Shown here in pieces: positions 9,559-20,705 of a stretch of DNA of 64,000 nt (the stretch's first letter is position 1; every line of letters begins with the position of its first letter). The position numbers and the translations under genes were made by a program. This DNA comes from Flavobacterium haoranii (GTDB lineage: Bacteria > Bacteroidota > Bacteroidia > Flavobacteriales > Flavobacteriaceae), in assembly GCF_009363055.1 (NCBI RefSeq), contig NZ_CP045292.1:1860001-1924000 (forward strand), in the 5' to 3' direction. The notes beneath the pieces were generated by a model that saw only the letters and a program-made list of their open reading frames with translations, did no database searches and was not told where the DNA came from.

Positions 9559-10083
9559 TTAATGCTTTTCAATTACTTTAACTTCAACTGCACCTGTTCC
9601 TTGTAAAAAAGAAACTAACTCTTCTTCATTTCCATGAACTCCAATTTCCATTAAGAAATGATCATCAGTAGTTCTTACATCTGGATTTTCTGCTTGTTTA
9701 AATGGCCATAATTTACTTCTCATGTAGAAAGTAATAACCATTAAGTGAGCAGCAAAGAAAACAGTTCCTTCAAACATTACTGGTACAAAAGCCGGTAAAT
9801 TATCAATAAAACTAAAACTCGGTTTACCACCAATATCTTGAGGCCAATCATTAATCATGATATAGTTCAACAATGTTGTATAAATTGCAAGTCCTGTTAA
9901 ACCATAAAGAAATGAAGCAATCGCAATACGCGTTGGAGCTAATCCCATCGCTTTATCTAAACCGTGAACCGGGAAAGGTGTATAAACCTCTTCAATATGA
10001 TGATGAGCTGCTCTAGTTTTCTTTACAGCATCCATTAATACATCATCATCATTATATATAGCGTGTACTACTTTATTACTCAT
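9559..10083 (-). CDS. actD: Alternative complex III subunit ActD (DUF3341)
   Basis: ActD is a small membrane subunit with two hydrophobic segments, seen here near residues 55-75 (APTRIAIASFLYGLTGLAIY) and 97-118 (FVPVMFEGTVFFAAHLMVI). The N-terminal soluble part carries AIYNDDDVLMDAVKKTR and EVYTPFPVHGLDKAMG, the recognisable start of DUF3341 proteins. It has no cofactor motifs; in ACIII it has a structural role at the membrane face. The product is 174 residues, the expected length. Only four bases separate it from the actC stop, so translation is probably coupled. Confidence 0.93.
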   Translation of the reverse strand: MSNKVVHAIYNDDDVLMDAVKKTRAAHHHIEEVYTPFPVHGLDKAMGLAPTRIAIASFLYGLTGLAIYTTLLNYIMINDWPQDIGGKPSFSFIDNLPAFVPVMFEGTVFFAAHLMVITFYMRSKLWPFKQAENPDVRTTDDHFLMEIGVHGNEEELVSFLQGTGAVEVKVIEKH

Positions 10084-10087
10084 GATA

Positions 10088-11497
10088 TTAGTGATTATCT
10101 GAATGATTATGACCGTTTAATTCTCTTTCTCTTTTGTAATTGTCACCAGAAGACTTTAAAATTGTTTTAACTTCTGCCTGAGCAATTACAGGGAAACTTC
10201 TTGAATATAATAAGAATAATACGAAGAAGAATCCAATAGTTCCTATATAAATACCTGCATCAACAAATGTTGGTTGGAACATTGTCCAAGATGATGGTAA
10301 ATAATCCCTGTGTAATGATGTAACGATAATTACAAAACGCTCGAACCACATACCCACGTTTACCACAATTGAAATGATAAATGAAGCCATGATACTTGTT
10401 CTAATTTTCTTAAACCACATAACTTGCGGAGAAATTACGTTACAAGTCATCATTAACCAGTAAGACCACCAGTAAGGACCTGTAGCTCTATTTAAGAAAG
10501 CGTATTGTTCATATTCTACACCTGAATACCAAGCAATAAATAACTCAGTAATATAAGCACATCCTACAATTGAACCAGTAATCATAACAACTAAGTTCAT
10601 TAATTCGATATGCTGTAATGTAATATAATCTTCTAAGTTTGATACTTTTCTCATGATGATCAACAAGGTTTGAACCATTGCGAATCCTGAGAAGATTGCT
10701 CCTGCAACGAAATAAGGAGGTAAAATTGTAGTATGCCATCCTGGAATAACCGAAGTTGCGAAGTCAAAAGATACAATCGTGTGTACAGAAAGTACAAGTG
10801 GAGTTGCTAAACCAGCTAAAACTAATGAAACTTCTTCAAAACGTTGCCAGTCTTTAGCTCTACCACTCCATCCGAAAGATAAAGTTGAATAGATTCTTTT
10901 TGTAAAAGGTGTTACCGCTCTATCACGTAACATAGCGAAGTCAGGTAATAAACCAGTCCACCAAAAAACTAATGATACTGATAAATAAGTAGAGATTGCA
11001 AATACGTCCCATAATAATGGAGAGTTGAAGTTAACCCATAAAGATCCAAATTGATTAGGGATAGGTAACACCCAATATCCTAACCAAGGACGACCCATGT
11101 GAATAATTGGGAACAAACCTGCCTGCATTACTGAGAAAATCGTCATTGCTTCTGCAGAACGGTTAATTGCCATTCTCCATTTTTGACGGAATAATAATAA
11201 TACTGCAGAAATAAGTGTTCCGGCGTGACCGATACCTACCCACCAAACGAAGTTAGTGATATCCCAAGCCCAACCAACTGTTTTATTTAATCCCCATGTT
11301 CCAATACCAGTAGATACTGTGTAAATCATACAACCTAATCCGTATAGGAAAGCAGCTAGTGCTATTGAAAACACTATCCACCATTGTTTGTTAGCTCTTC
11401 CTTCTACAGGGCGAGCCACATCTACCGTAACATCATGGTAAGATTTACTTCCTACTACTAAAGGTTTTCTAATGGGTGCTTCGTAATGAGACGACAT
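10088..11497 (-). CDS. actC: Alternative complex III quinol-binding membrane subunit ActC (NrfD/PsrC family)
   Basis: ActC is the NrfD-like integral membrane subunit that binds and oxidises menaquinol beside the first iron-sulfur cluster of ActB. The 469-residue product has about ten membrane helices. NrfD-type landmarks include WWVGIGHAGTLISAVLLLFR, MQAGLFPIIHMGRPWLGYW and SVHTIVSFDFATSVIPGWHT. The His and Asp in those segments line the proposed quinone and proton pathway in studied homologues. It follows actB after 32 bases and precedes actD by 4. Confidence 0.95.
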   Translation of the reverse strand: MSSHYEAPIRKPLVVGSKSYHDVTVDVARPVEGRANKQWWIVFSIALAAFLYGLGCMIYTVSTGIGTWGLNKTVGWAWDITNFVWWVGIGHAGTLISAVLLLFRQKWRMAINRSAEAMTIFSVMQAGLFPIIHMGRPWLGYWVLPIPNQFGSLWVNFNSPLLWDVFAISTYLSVSLVFWWTGLLPDFAMLRDRAVTPFTKRIYSTLSFGWSGRAKDWQRFEEVSLVLAGLATPLVLSVHTIVSFDFATSVIPGWHTTILPPYFVAGAIFSGFAMVQTLLIIMRKVSNLEDYITLQHIELMNLVVMITGSIVGCAYITELFIAWYSGVEYEQYAFLNRATGPYWWSYWLMMTCNVISPQVMWFKKIRTSIMASFIISIVVNVGMWFERFVIIVTSLHRDYLPSSWTMFQPTFVDAGIYIGTIGFFFVLFLLYSRSFPVIAQAEVKTILKSSGDNYKRERELNGHNHSDNH

Positions 11498-11529
11498 AAT
11501 CCTTTATATTGTTTCTGTTAATTAATATT

Positions 11530-14500
11530 TTATTTTTCGTTTCTAATTTTAACGTGATAGAACACATTTGGTTTAGTTCCGATATGCTCTAATAAATGAT
11601 ACATTCTTTCAGAATTTGCTAATTCAGCAACTTTACTTTCTTTATCATTTACATCTCCAAAAATCATGGCCCCACTAGTACAAGCAGCCGAACAAGCCGT
11701 TTGGAATTCTCCATCTTTTACTGGTCTTCCTTCACGCTTAGCTTTTAACTTAGTAGCTTGAGTCATTTGGATACACATTGAACATTTCTCCATAACTCCA
11801 CGAGAACGAACGTTTACATCTGGATTTAATACCATACGACCTAAATCGTCATTCATATGATAATCAAACTCTTCGTTTTTGTTATACAAGAACCAGTTGA
11901 AACGACGCACTTTATATGGACAGTTGTTTGCACAATAACGAGTACCAACACAACGATTATAAGCCATATGGTTTTGACCTTCTCTACCGTGAGATGTAGC
12001 TGCTACAGGACAAACTGTCTCACATGGTGCATGGTTACAGTGTTGACACATTACAGGTTGGAAAGCAACTTGTGGATTCTCATTAGGATCTTCCATACCA
12101 AAGAAAGTCTCTCTTGAGTTCATTAATCCTGATGCACTTTCTTTTAATTCAATATCACCATCAAATGATTCGCTAGAAGAATAATATCTATCGATACGTA
12201 ACCAATGCATATCACGGCTTCTTCTAACTTCAGATTTACCTACAACTGGTACATTGTTTTCAGCATGACAAGCAATAACACAAGCTCCACATCCTGTACA
12301 AGCATTTAAGTCGATAGATAAATTAAAATGATGTGCCACGCTTCTATCGAAAGACCCCCATAAATCAACTTCTGTTGCAGGAGTTTCAGCGTGATCTAAA
12401 GATACCATTGGAATAGGATTCCATTCCTCAGCATTTTTAGTATTGAAAATCTCAAGGGTAGTTTCTTTGATGATATCACCTCTACCCATTAATGTTTTAT
12501 GTAACTGAACACAAGCAAATTCATGTTCACCTTCTTCTTTTGTAATAGAAACAGATTGGTTAGCGTTAAAATCTGCATATAATTCGTATGCATTAACACC
12601 AACTTGCATTTCTTGTTTCATAGCAGCTTTTTTGCCATATCCAAAAGCAAGACCAACTGTTCCAACTGCTTGACCTGGTTGTACAACTACAGGAACTTGA
12701 CTTAAAGTAGCATTACCAACTTTTAAAGTTACATAACTACCATTCATTCCTCCATTTGCAACATTCCAATTTTCTAAGCCTAATTTTTCAGCATCTTTCT
12801 TAGAAACAGTAACGTAGTTATCCCAAGAAACTCTTGTAATTGGATCTGGAAACTCTTGTAACCAAGGATTGTTCGCTTGTTGTCCGTCTCCCATTCCTGT
12901 TTTAGTATACAATACTAAATCTAAACCATTTGATTTAGCATTAGCTAACTTAGAAACCGAAGCACTTAAATCAACTGGATTTGCATTTAAAGCAAATGTC
13001 TCAGTTTTAGCAAAACCATCATGAACTGTTTGATTCCAAGATTTACCGGCTAATTTAGTACTAGCAAAGTTCTTTAAGTAATCAATATATTCAGAACTAT
13101 TATCTGTCCAAGACAATAAAGCATCTTGGAATTGTTTTGTATCAAATAAAGGACGTATTGTTGGTTGCATAACGCTATAATGCCCTCTTTGTAAAGAAAC
13201 ATCACCCCAAGACTCTAAATAGTGTGGAGCTGCAGCAGCAACTGAAGCCAAACTAGCTGTTTCATCTTCTTTCATTGAGAAAGCAACAGATAATTTAACT
13301 TTTTTCAATCCTTCAACAAAATCTTTTGAATTTGGTAAAGTATAAACTGGATTAACACCACTCATAATTAAAGTATGAATAGCACCAGATTTCATGTCAG
13401 CAACTAATTGCGCAACATCTTTAGCATTACCTTTACGAGTTAGTTTAGCAGCATTAGGATTAAAAGCAGCAGATTGTAAAGCTTGATTGATTCCAATTGC
13501 AACAATTTGCGCATCAAAATCATCTAAACCTGTTACAAGTACACCTTTATTACCAGCAGACTTTAACTGTTTAGCAGCTTTCGCCACTTCAGCGTTTTTA
13601 GGAGTAGCTCCACCAACAACTGCATTATATAAATCTGCAAGTGCTTGCTTTTGTTGAGCAACCGTCATTGGAATTCTCTTATCAGCATTAGCACCAGCTA
13701 ATGACATATTAGCTTCAATTTGAATATGCTTAGACATTTTCCCGTTTTTAGGAATACGTCCTTTAGCATAAGATGCGTCATATCCACCACCTTGCCAATC
13801 TCCTAGGAAATCTGCACCAACAGATACAATAACATCAGCTTCAGAAAAATCATATCCAGCTAAAGCTCTTTCACCATAAACAGCTTCGAATGCATCTAAA
13901 GCTTTACTTTCAGAAACTGAATCGTAAACAACTTGTTTTACATTTGGATATTTAGCTTGTAATTCAGCAATTAAAGCATTTGTTGATGGACTTGCCATAG
14001 TATTTGTTAACAATACCACATTTCCACCTTTTGCTTTTGCATCCTCTAAACTTGATTTTACTTTAGTATTAACTTCAGCCCAAGTTGCATCTTTACCAGC
14101 AATTTTAGGTTGTTTTAATCTTAAGCTATCATATAAAGAAAGTACTGAAGCATGAACTCTTGCATTTGCACCTGTTAAAGCACCTTTTAAATTATTATTT
14201 TCAATTTTAATTGGACGACCTTCTCTTGTCTTAACTAAAATATTTGCAAAATCAAAACCATCCGCAATTGTTGTAGCGTAAAAATCTGCAACACCCGGAA
14301 TAATCTCCTCAGGCTGTACCACATAAGGAATCGATTTAACAACAGGACCTTCACAAGCAGCTAATGAAGCAGCTGCAGTACTAAATCCTACATATTTTAA
14401 GAAGTCACGACGAGTTGTAGAAGAACTTGATAACGCATTATCATTCCCTAAAAATTCATTTACAGGAATTTCTTCGATAAACTCATTGTTTCTTAGCGTC

Positions 14501-14565
14501 TCAACAATAGAGCTATTTTCGTTTAGCTCCTCAACACTTTTCCAGTATTTTTTGTTTGATGCCAT
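11530..14565 (-). CDS. actB: Alternative complex III molybdopterin-like and iron-sulfur subunit ActB
   Basis: ActB is a fusion of a molybdopterin-oxidoreductase-like domain, which binds no molybdenum in ACIII, and a ferredoxin-like domain that carries the electron wire. The 1011-residue product has a twin-arginine-type leader (STTRRDFLKYVGF near residues 49-61), so it is exported folded. Residues about 100-740 are the catalytically degenerate domain. From about residue 760 the cluster-binding cysteines appear: CTGCGACVIACH, CQHCNHAPCETVCP, CVGTRYCANNCP, then CSMC with a later ACSAAC. This fits three [4Fe-4S] and one [3Fe-4S] cluster as described for the family. It is the second gene of the operon. 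Confidence 0.95.
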   Translation of the reverse strand: MASNKKYWKSVEELNENSSIVETLRNNEFIEEIPVNEFLGNDNALSSSSTTRRDFLKYVGFSTAAASLAACEGPVVKSIPYVVQPEEIIPGVADFYATTIADGFDFANILVKTREGRPIKIENNNLKGALTGANARVHASVLSLYDSLRLKQPKIAGKDATWAEVNTKVKSSLEDAKAKGGNVVLLTNTMASPSTNALIAELQAKYPNVKQVVYDSVSESKALDAFEAVYGERALAGYDFSEADVIVSVGADFLGDWQGGGYDASYAKGRIPKNGKMSKHIQIEANMSLAGANADKRIPMTVAQQKQALADLYNAVVGGATPKNAEVAKAAKQLKSAGNKGVLVTGLDDFDAQIVAIGINQALQSAAFNPNAAKLTRKGNAKDVAQLVADMKSGAIHTLIMSGVNPVYTLPNSKDFVEGLKKVKLSVAFSMKEDETASLASVAAAAPHYLESWGDVSLQRGHYSVMQPTIRPLFDTKQFQDALLSWTDNSSEYIDYLKNFASTKLAGKSWNQTVHDGFAKTETFALNANPVDLSASVSKLANAKSNGLDLVLYTKTGMGDGQQANNPWLQEFPDPITRVSWDNYVTVSKKDAEKLGLENWNVANGGMNGSYVTLKVGNATLSQVPVVVQPGQAVGTVGLAFGYGKKAAMKQEMQVGVNAYELYADFNANQSVSITKEEGEHEFACVQLHKTLMGRGDIIKETTLEIFNTKNAEEWNPIPMVSLDHAETPATEVDLWGSFDRSVAHHFNLSIDLNACTGCGACVIACHAENNVPVVGKSEVRRSRDMHWLRIDRYYSSSESFDGDIELKESASGLMNSRETFFGMEDPNENPQVAFQPVMCQHCNHAPCETVCPVAATSHGREGQNHMAYNRCVGTRYCANNCPYKVRRFNWFLYNKNEEFDYHMNDDLGRMVLNPDVNVRSRGVMEKCSMCIQMTQATKLKAKREGRPVKDGEFQTACSAACTSGAMIFGDVNDKESKVAELANSERMYHLLEHIGTKPNVFYHVKIRNEK

Positions 14566-14598
14566 ATTATATCTTGATATTAGCTTCTAAAATTATTA

Positions 14599-15896
14599 TT
14601 AATAGTGGCATTTACCACACTCTAAACCTCCCATTTGAGCAGCTGTCAACTTATCAACACCATACTTTTTAGAAAGTTCGTCATGAATTTTTTTGTAGTA
14701 CTCATTGTCTTCAACTTTCACATTAGTCTCTCTGTGACAGTTGATACACCAACCCATCGTTAATGAAGAATGTTGTCTCATAATTTCCATTTCCTCAACA
14801 GGCCCATGACAAGTTTGACACTCTACACCAGCAACAGATACGTGTTGCGAGTGGTTGAAATAAACAAAATCAGGTAGATTGTGAATTCTAACCCATTTTA
14901 CTGGCTTAGTTTTTCCAGTATATTTAGTACCGTCCCAACCTACTGCATCATATAATTTTTGAATTTCACCATCATAAAACTCTTTTGAATAATCCTCAGT
15001 AGCCGTAGTTTCAGCAACCTCACTGATATTCTTATGACAGTTCATACAAACATTTAAAGAAGGAATATTTGAATGCTTACTAACTCTTGCAGCCGAGTGA
15101 CAGTATTTACAATCAATACCATTGTCACCAGCGTGAATTCTATGAGAATAATGAATTGGCTGAATTGGCTCATAACCTTGATCTACACCAATTTGCATCA
15201 AGTAACCATAAGCAAAATATGCCGCAATCAGTAAAAAGAATATTGCAGATACCAATACTAAAAATTGATTCTTTGCAAATGCTTTCCATAACGGAAGTGA
15301 TTTTTCACTTGGAGCAGCTTCAATACCATTTGCTTTAGCAATTTTAGTTAACACGTTATTCACTAAGAACAACATCACAATTAACATAACTAAAACTAAC
15401 GATAATGCAGCTAAAATTGCATTGTTAGAAATTCCTGAATTATCAGCAACCACTTCAGTACCTGGACCAGCAGTTGGAGCAGGAGCAGTTGTTGGTTGTT
15501 CAGAAGTATAAGCTAATATATTATCTATATCAGCACGAGATAATTGAGGGAAAGCTGTCATTGCAACTTTATTAAATTCCTCAAACACCTTAACAGCTTG
15601 AGCGTCACCAGACTTTACTAACTCACTACTGTTGTTAATCCACTTATACAACCATTCTCTTTCATATTTATCCGCAACACCACGTAAAGCAGGCCCTGTT
15701 GCAACTTTATCAAGTTTGTGACAAGCCGCACAGTTTGCATTAAACAATTCTTTACCTTTTGCAGGATCTCCACCCCTGTAGCAGCAGCTTCAGCAGGAGC
15801 AGCATCTTGAGCAAAAACTGATAAAGAAAAAGATAGCGAAAGCGCTAAACTGAAGAAAATCTTTGTAAACGATCTATGGTTACCCACCTTTTTCAT
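14599..15896 (-). CDS. actA: Alternative complex III multiheme cytochrome c subunit ActA, frameshifted near the N-terminus
   Basis: ActA is the multiheme cytochrome that receives electrons from ActB. Five CxxCH motifs are visible: CAACH, CKYCH, CMNCH, CQTCH and CINCH. The first lies in an N-terminal monoheme domain; a hydrophobic segment and a membrane anchor follow, then the four other hemes. The signal peptide (FSLALSLSFSLSVFAQ) starts at ATG 15896, but its frame is separated from the heme domain by one missing base in the CCCC run at 15773-15776. Restoring it gives GGDPAKGKELFNANCAACH, a normal cytochrome c start, and a protein of about 432 residues. It is the first gene of the operon. Confidence 0.93.
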
Positions 15897-15986
15897 ATTA
15901 ATTTATGGTTATCGTATCTATTTTTGGTATGGTTTTAGCTTCTTTGAATTGAAGAATAACTAAAACATTATTTTTTTAAACTCCGA

Positions 15987-16016
15987 CAAAAATACGACAT
16001 TCGAGTTATTATCAAA
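15987..16016 (-). promoter_or_regulatory. Promoter of the actABCDEF-cta operon
   Basis: Minus-strand TATTTTTG (15994-15987) matches TAnnTTTG, with TTTG (16016-16013) 18 bases upstream. This leaves a leader of about 85 bases before the actA start at 15896. Nothing else promoter-like is seen within the following eight genes. Confidence 0.7.
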
Positions 16017-16092
16017 ACCTTAATTTTATCTTAAAATGTAATTTATATTTATTCTAAATAATTAGTCAGGTTCGATACTAAAAATATAATTG

Positions 16093-16100
16093 TATTTTTG
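16093..16100 (+). promoter_or_regulatory. -7 element for the SPOR-domain gene
   Basis: TATTTTTG matches TAnnTTTG and lies 18 bases before ATG 16119. It overlaps an upstream in-frame TTG, which argues for the ATG as the true start. No good -33 box is seen. Confidence 0.5.
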
Positions 16101-16118
16101 TTCAAATATTCATTCAAA

Positions 16119-16502
16119 ATGAGAAATTTACATTTAAAATTCAGCCAAACAACCTTATTTTTTTTGCTTTTATGTTCATCTCAAATTTTTCCTCAAGAGG
16201 GAAAAACTACAGTGAATCAGAGTCCGAAATTTGAAGAATTACTTAATGAAAAAAGAAAAGTAAACTCGACATTAGCTATAAATGATGGTTATAAAATTCA
16301 AATTTTTAGTGGTAGTAGCACCGATTGTAAAAAGCAACTAAACGACTTTAAAAAAGAGTACAAAGAACTAGACGGAACTATCGTTTTTTCGAGTCCACAA
16401 TACAAAGTTTACATAGGTCCATTCCGTTCAAGATTACACGCCGAGGGAACTTTAAACAAGATAAAAGACAAATACCCAACATCGCTTTTAATAAAGCCTT
16501 AA
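16119..16502 (+). CDS. Small exported SPOR-domain protein
   Basis: The 127-residue product has a signal peptide (QTTLFFLLLCSSQIFPQ) followed by a short linker and a SPOR domain covering roughly residues 55-127. Motifs include YKIQIFSGSS, then YKVYIGPFRSRLHAE and a final LLIKP. SPOR domains bind glycan strands of peptidoglycan that have lost their stem peptides, usually at division sites. No other domain is present, so it may be a simple periplasmic binder. It stands alone on the plus strand between two minus-strand operons and shares a bidirectional terminator with infB. The start was chosen from the promoter position. Confidence 0.85.
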   Translation: MRNLHLKFSQTTLFFLLLCSSQIFPQEGKTTVNQSPKFEELLNEKRKVNSTLAINDGYKIQIFSGSSTDCKKQLNDFKKEYKELDGTIVFSSPQYKVYIGPFRSRLHAEGTLNKIKDKYPTSLLIKP

Positions 16503-16510
16503 AAATAAAA

Positions 16511-16537
16511 AAGCCCAATTCAAAAATTGGGCTTTTT
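16511..16537. terminator. Bidirectional intrinsic terminator
   Basis: A ten-base stem (16511-16520 with 16525-16534, loop CAAA) has a T run on the plus side and an A run before it on the minus side. It separates the SPOR gene from the convergent infB. Confidence 0.88.
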
Positions 16538-16557
16538 CTTTATTTGTAAGTTTAAGA

Positions 16558-19400
16558 CTATAATTTCTTTTTAACTTCAACTTCTTGGAATGCTTCAATG
16601 ATATCATACTCTTTAATATCATTATAGTTTTTAACCTGCATACCACAATCGTATCCTTTAGAAACTTCTTTCACATCGTCTTTGAAACGTTTTAACGCTG
16701 CTAATTCACCTGTGTAAATTACAACACCTTCACGAATTAATCTAATTCTTGAGTTTCTAAATATCTTACCATCGGTAACCATACATCCAGCAATTGTTCC
16801 CACTTTAGAAATTTTGAACAACTCTCTAATTTCAGCAGAACCTGTTATCTCTTCTTTTAATTCAGGAGACAACATTCCTTCCATTGCATCTTTAACATCA
16901 TCAATTGCATCATAGATGATTGAGTAGTTACGGATATCGATTTCTTCTTTTTCAGCCAACATCTTCGCGTTGCCTTGAGGACGAACGTTGAATCCGATAA
17001 TAATAGCATCAGAAGCAGAAGCTAACAATACATCAGATTCTGTAATTGCTCCAACACCTTTATGAATAATATTAACTTGAATTTCTTCAGTAGATAATTT
17101 AGAGAATGAATCTGATAAAGCTTCAACTGAACCATCCACGTCACCTTTAAGGATAATGTTTAATTCTTTAAATTGACCTAAAGCAATACGACGACCAATC
17201 TCTGCCAATGTAATATGCTTTTGGGTTCTAACCGATTGCTCACGAATTAACTGCGTACGTTTTGCAGCAATTTGTTTCGCTTCTCTTTCATCTTCATAAA
17301 CATTGAACTTATCACCTGCTGTTGGTGCACCATCTAAACCTAATACTGAAACTGGCGTAGAAGGACCCGCTTCTTTAATGTTGTGACCACGCTCATCGAA
17401 CATTGCACGAATTTTACCGTGATGTTTACCTGCTAATACATAGTCTCCAATTTTTAAAGTACCGTTTTGAACTAAGATTGTAGTTACATATCCACGACCT
17501 TTATCTAACTGTGCTTCTACAACAGTACCTTGCGCTAATCTATCTGGATTTGCTTTAAGCTCTAATAATTCAGCCTCGAGTAAAACTTTTTCTAGTAATT
17601 CTTTAACTCCTAAACCAGTTTTAGCTGACACATCATGAGATTGGTACTTACCACCCCACTCTTCAACTAATAAGTTCATTGCAGCTAATTTTTCTTTAAT
17701 TTTTTCAGGGTTAGCTGTCGGTTTATCCACTTTATTGATAGCAAAAATCATTGGCACACCAGCCGCTTGAGCGTGACTAATAGCCTCTTTAGTTTGAGGC
17801 ATGATGTCATCATCGGCAGCGATTACAATAATCGCAATATCTGTTACCTGTGCACCACGAGCACGCATAGCAGTGAAGGCTTCGTGACCTGGTGTATCTA
17901 AGAAAGTAATTTTTTGACCATTTTCTAACTCTACTGCATAAGCACCAATGTGCTGTGTAATACCTCCAGACTCACCCGCGATAACATTAGTATCACGCAC
18001 ATAATCTAAGAAAGATGTTTTACCGTGATCTACGTGACCCATTACCGTAACAATAGGCGCTCTTTCTTGTAAATCTTCTGGACTATCTTGTACTTCTTCA
18101 GCAGCTTCTTCGATATCAGTAGTAATAAACTCAACTTGGTAACCAAACTCATCGGCAACAATTGATAATGTCTCAGCATCTAATCTTTGGTTCATGGTAA
18201 CCATGATTCCTAAAGACATACAAGTTCCAATTACTTTTGTAATAGGCACATCCATCATCGTAGCAATTTCTCCAACAGTAACGAATTCTGTTACTTTTAA
18301 GATTTTGCTTTCTAAATCTTGCTGTTGTTGTTCTTCATCTAAACGCTGACGGTGAGTTTCTCTCTTATCTTTACGATATTTTGCCGCTTTAGACTTATTA
18401 CCTTTACCTTGAAGTCTTTCAAGAGTTTCTTTAATTTGATTTTTAACCTCTTCTTCAGTAGGCTCAACCTTTTGAATAACCGGTTTTTTACCTTTATTGA
18501 AACGATCTCTGTTAAAATCTTTTTTTACACCGCCTTGACCTTGGTTATTGTTGTTATTAGCTCCGCCACCAGGTGTAGGTTTTGTAATTCTTTGACGCTT
18601 TTTCTTTGCTTCACCATTATCTTTCTTAGCAGCGCCTTGTTGGTTTTGATTATTGTTATTACCTCCTGGTTTCTTGAAGTCTTTCTTATTGTCTTCTTTT
18701 TCTTTTTAGGTTTATTAAATTGAGATAAATCAATTTTTTGACCTGTAAATGTAGCCCCAGAAAGTTTTTGATATTGTGTTTCAATTTTAACTGGTTCTTG
18801 AGAAGCTTCTTCTTGACTTTGATCAGATTGTTGTTTAACATCTTTTTCTACCTTAGGTTCTTTTTTGAATTCTTTTGGAGAATTATTTTGAGCTACAGGA
18901 GTTTGTTTAACTTCTTTAGCTTGTTCTTTAACAACCTCTTGAACAATTACTGGAGTTTCTTTAACTTCTTCAGTTTTAACTTCTTCATGAACAGGAGTTT
19001 CTTGTACAGGCTTTTCTTCAACTGGTTTAGATGGATTTAAATCTATTTTACCAACTGCTTTAGGACCAGAAATAGTAGCCTTAGCTTTAATTACTTCTTG
19101 CTCTTTTTTAAGTTTTTCTTCTTGAAGTTTTTTAATCTCAAGTTCTTTTTCAATCTCTTTCTTTAAAGCCTCTTTTTCCTTTTTCTTTTCCTCACTAACT
19201 TCAAGAGAAGCTTCCTTCTTACCTTTATCGGCCGAAAATTGATTGCAAAGCAAATTATATTCTACTTGAGAGATTTTTGCATTAGGACTTGATTCAATGT
19301 CATGATGACCTTTCTCTTTTAAAAAATCCACAGCTCTATCAAGAGAAATATTTAGCTCCCTTAAAACTTTATTGATTCTTATAACTCTATTTTCAGACAT
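16558..19400 (-). CDS. infB: Translation initiation factor IF-2, with one frameshift in the lysine-rich linker
   Basis: IF-2 is the GTPase that delivers initiator tRNA to the ribosome. From ATG 19400 the N-terminal IF2_N-type domain reads [20 protein letters not shown]. It is followed by a long Lys/Glu/Gln/Asn-rich linker, then the G domain with [28 protein letters not shown] and NKVDKP, and the tRNA-binding C-terminus. The frame breaks at the A-rich codons opposite 18693-18707. One added base in either A5 run (minus strand) restores an open frame through [14 protein letters not shown] and [16 protein letters not shown] to the G domain. The repaired length of 947 residues is normal for flavobacteria. 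The gene is essential, so a sequencing error is the simplest reading. It follows nusA after 53 bases. Confidence 0.95.
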
Positions 19401-19453
19401 ATAATCTAATTATGTTTTCTTTGTAATTTGTGTGTTGTTTATTTTTAGAGTTA

Positions 19454-20692
19454 TTAGTCTTCTAATTCTTCTTTTAAAATTCTAATTACATCTAAAACAG
19501 TTTCTTCTTCAAGATCAGTTCTTCTAACTAAATCTTCAACATCTCGATCTAGTACACTTCTAGCTGTATCTAAACCAATTTTTTCAAATTCTTCGATTAC
19601 CCATCCTTCGATTTCATCAGAGAACTCTCTTAATTCTACGTCGTCGATTTCTTCAACGCCTTCTCTAATTACATCTAATTCGTAACCTGTAAGCATACTT
19701 GCTAAACGAATATTATGACCTCCTCTACCGATTGCTTTTGAAACTTCTTCGATTTTCAAAAACACTTCAGCTCTCTTAGTTTCTTCATCAATTTTAACTG
19801 AAGAAACTTTAGCAGGACTTAACGCTCTTGTAATATATAATTGCGCATTGTTTGTAAAGTTGATAACGTCGATATTTTCGTTATTTAACTCACGAACAAT
19901 TCCGTGAATACGAGAACCTTTCATTCCCACACAAGCTCCAACTGGATCAATACGATCGTCGTAAGAATCAACAGCTACTTTTGCTTTTTCACCTGGAATA
20001 CGCGCAACTTTTTTGATATTAATTAAACCATCAAACACCTCTGGAATTTCTTGCTCGAATAATTTCTCTAAGAAATCTGGAGAAGTTCTAGACATTATGA
20101 TTTGAGGCTTATTGCCTTTTAATTCTACATTTTCAATAATTCCTCTAACGTGATCTCCTTTTTTGAAGTAATCGTTTGGAATTTGTTTTTCTTTTGGCAA
20201 CACAATTTCATTTCCATCATCATCCATTAAGACAATCATTTTAGGTCTTACGTGATGTACTTCAGCTGTATAAATGTCTCCAATTAAATCTTTAAATTGC
20301 TTGTAAAGATTTGTATTATCGTGCTCGTGAATTTTTGAAATTAAGTTTTGACGTAGCGCTAAAATAGCACGTCTTCCTAAGTCTATTAATTTAACTTCTT
20401 CAGAAACCTCTTCACCCACTTCAAAATCAGGTTCAATTTTTCTTGCTTGAGATAATGCAATTTCAGAATTTGGATCTTCAACCTCTCCATCTTCTACTAC
20501 AGTTCTGTTTCTCCAAATTTCCATATCTCCTTTATCAGGATTAATAATGATATCGAAATTATCATCTGAACCAAACTTTTTCTTCAACGCATTGCGAAAT
20601 ACATCTTCCAAAATCGCCATTAAGGTAACTCTATCGATAAGTTTATCGTCTTTAAACTCAGAAAACGATTCAATTAACGCAATATTCTCCAT
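19454..20692 (-). CDS. nusA: Transcription termination/antitermination factor NusA
   Basis: NusA binds RNA polymerase and modulates pausing, intrinsic termination and antitermination. The 412-residue product has the N-terminal polymerase-binding domain (about 1-130), an S1 domain (YTAEVHHVRPKMIVLMDDDG, then GDHVRGIIENVEL) and tandem KH domains (GACVGMKGSRIHGIVREL; then EEVSKAIGRGGHNIRLAS). A short acidic tail of about 60 residues replaces the long E. coli C-terminal repeats. It sits in the conserved order rimP-nusA-infB, 13 bases after rimP. A terminator-like hairpin lies in the operon leader, so autoregulation by NusA is possible. Confidence 0.97.
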   Translation of the reverse strand: MENIALIESFSEFKDDKLIDRVTLMAILEDVFRNALKKKFGSDDNFDIIINPDKGDMEIWRNRTVVEDGEVEDPNSEIALSQARKIEPDFEVGEEVSEEVKLIDLGRRAILALRQNLISKIHEHDNTNLYKQFKDLIGDIYTAEVHHVRPKMIVLMDDDGNEIVLPKEKQIPNDYFKKGDHVRGIIENVELKGNKPQIIMSRTSPDFLEKLFEQEIPEVFDGLINIKKVARIPGEKAKVAVDSYDDRIDPVGACVGMKGSRIHGIVRELNNENIDVINFTNNAQLYITRALSPAKVSSVKIDEETKRAEVFLKIEEVSKAIGRGGHNIRLASMLTGYELDVIREGVEEIDDVELREFSDEIEGWVIEEFEKIGLDTARSVLDRDVEDLVRRTDLEEETVLDVIRILKEELED

Positions 20693-20705
20693 GTTAATTT
20701 TCTAT

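Noticed and set aside
11857..12117. Plus-strand open frame inside actB
   Set aside because: It is the antisense of a strongly conserved iron-sulfur region and has no promoter or recognisable protein.
18352..19040. Plus-strand Phe/Leu-rich frames opposite infB
   Set aside because: They are the complement of the Lys/Glu/Asn-rich IF-2 linker. The composition explains the long open frames and there is no separate gene signal.
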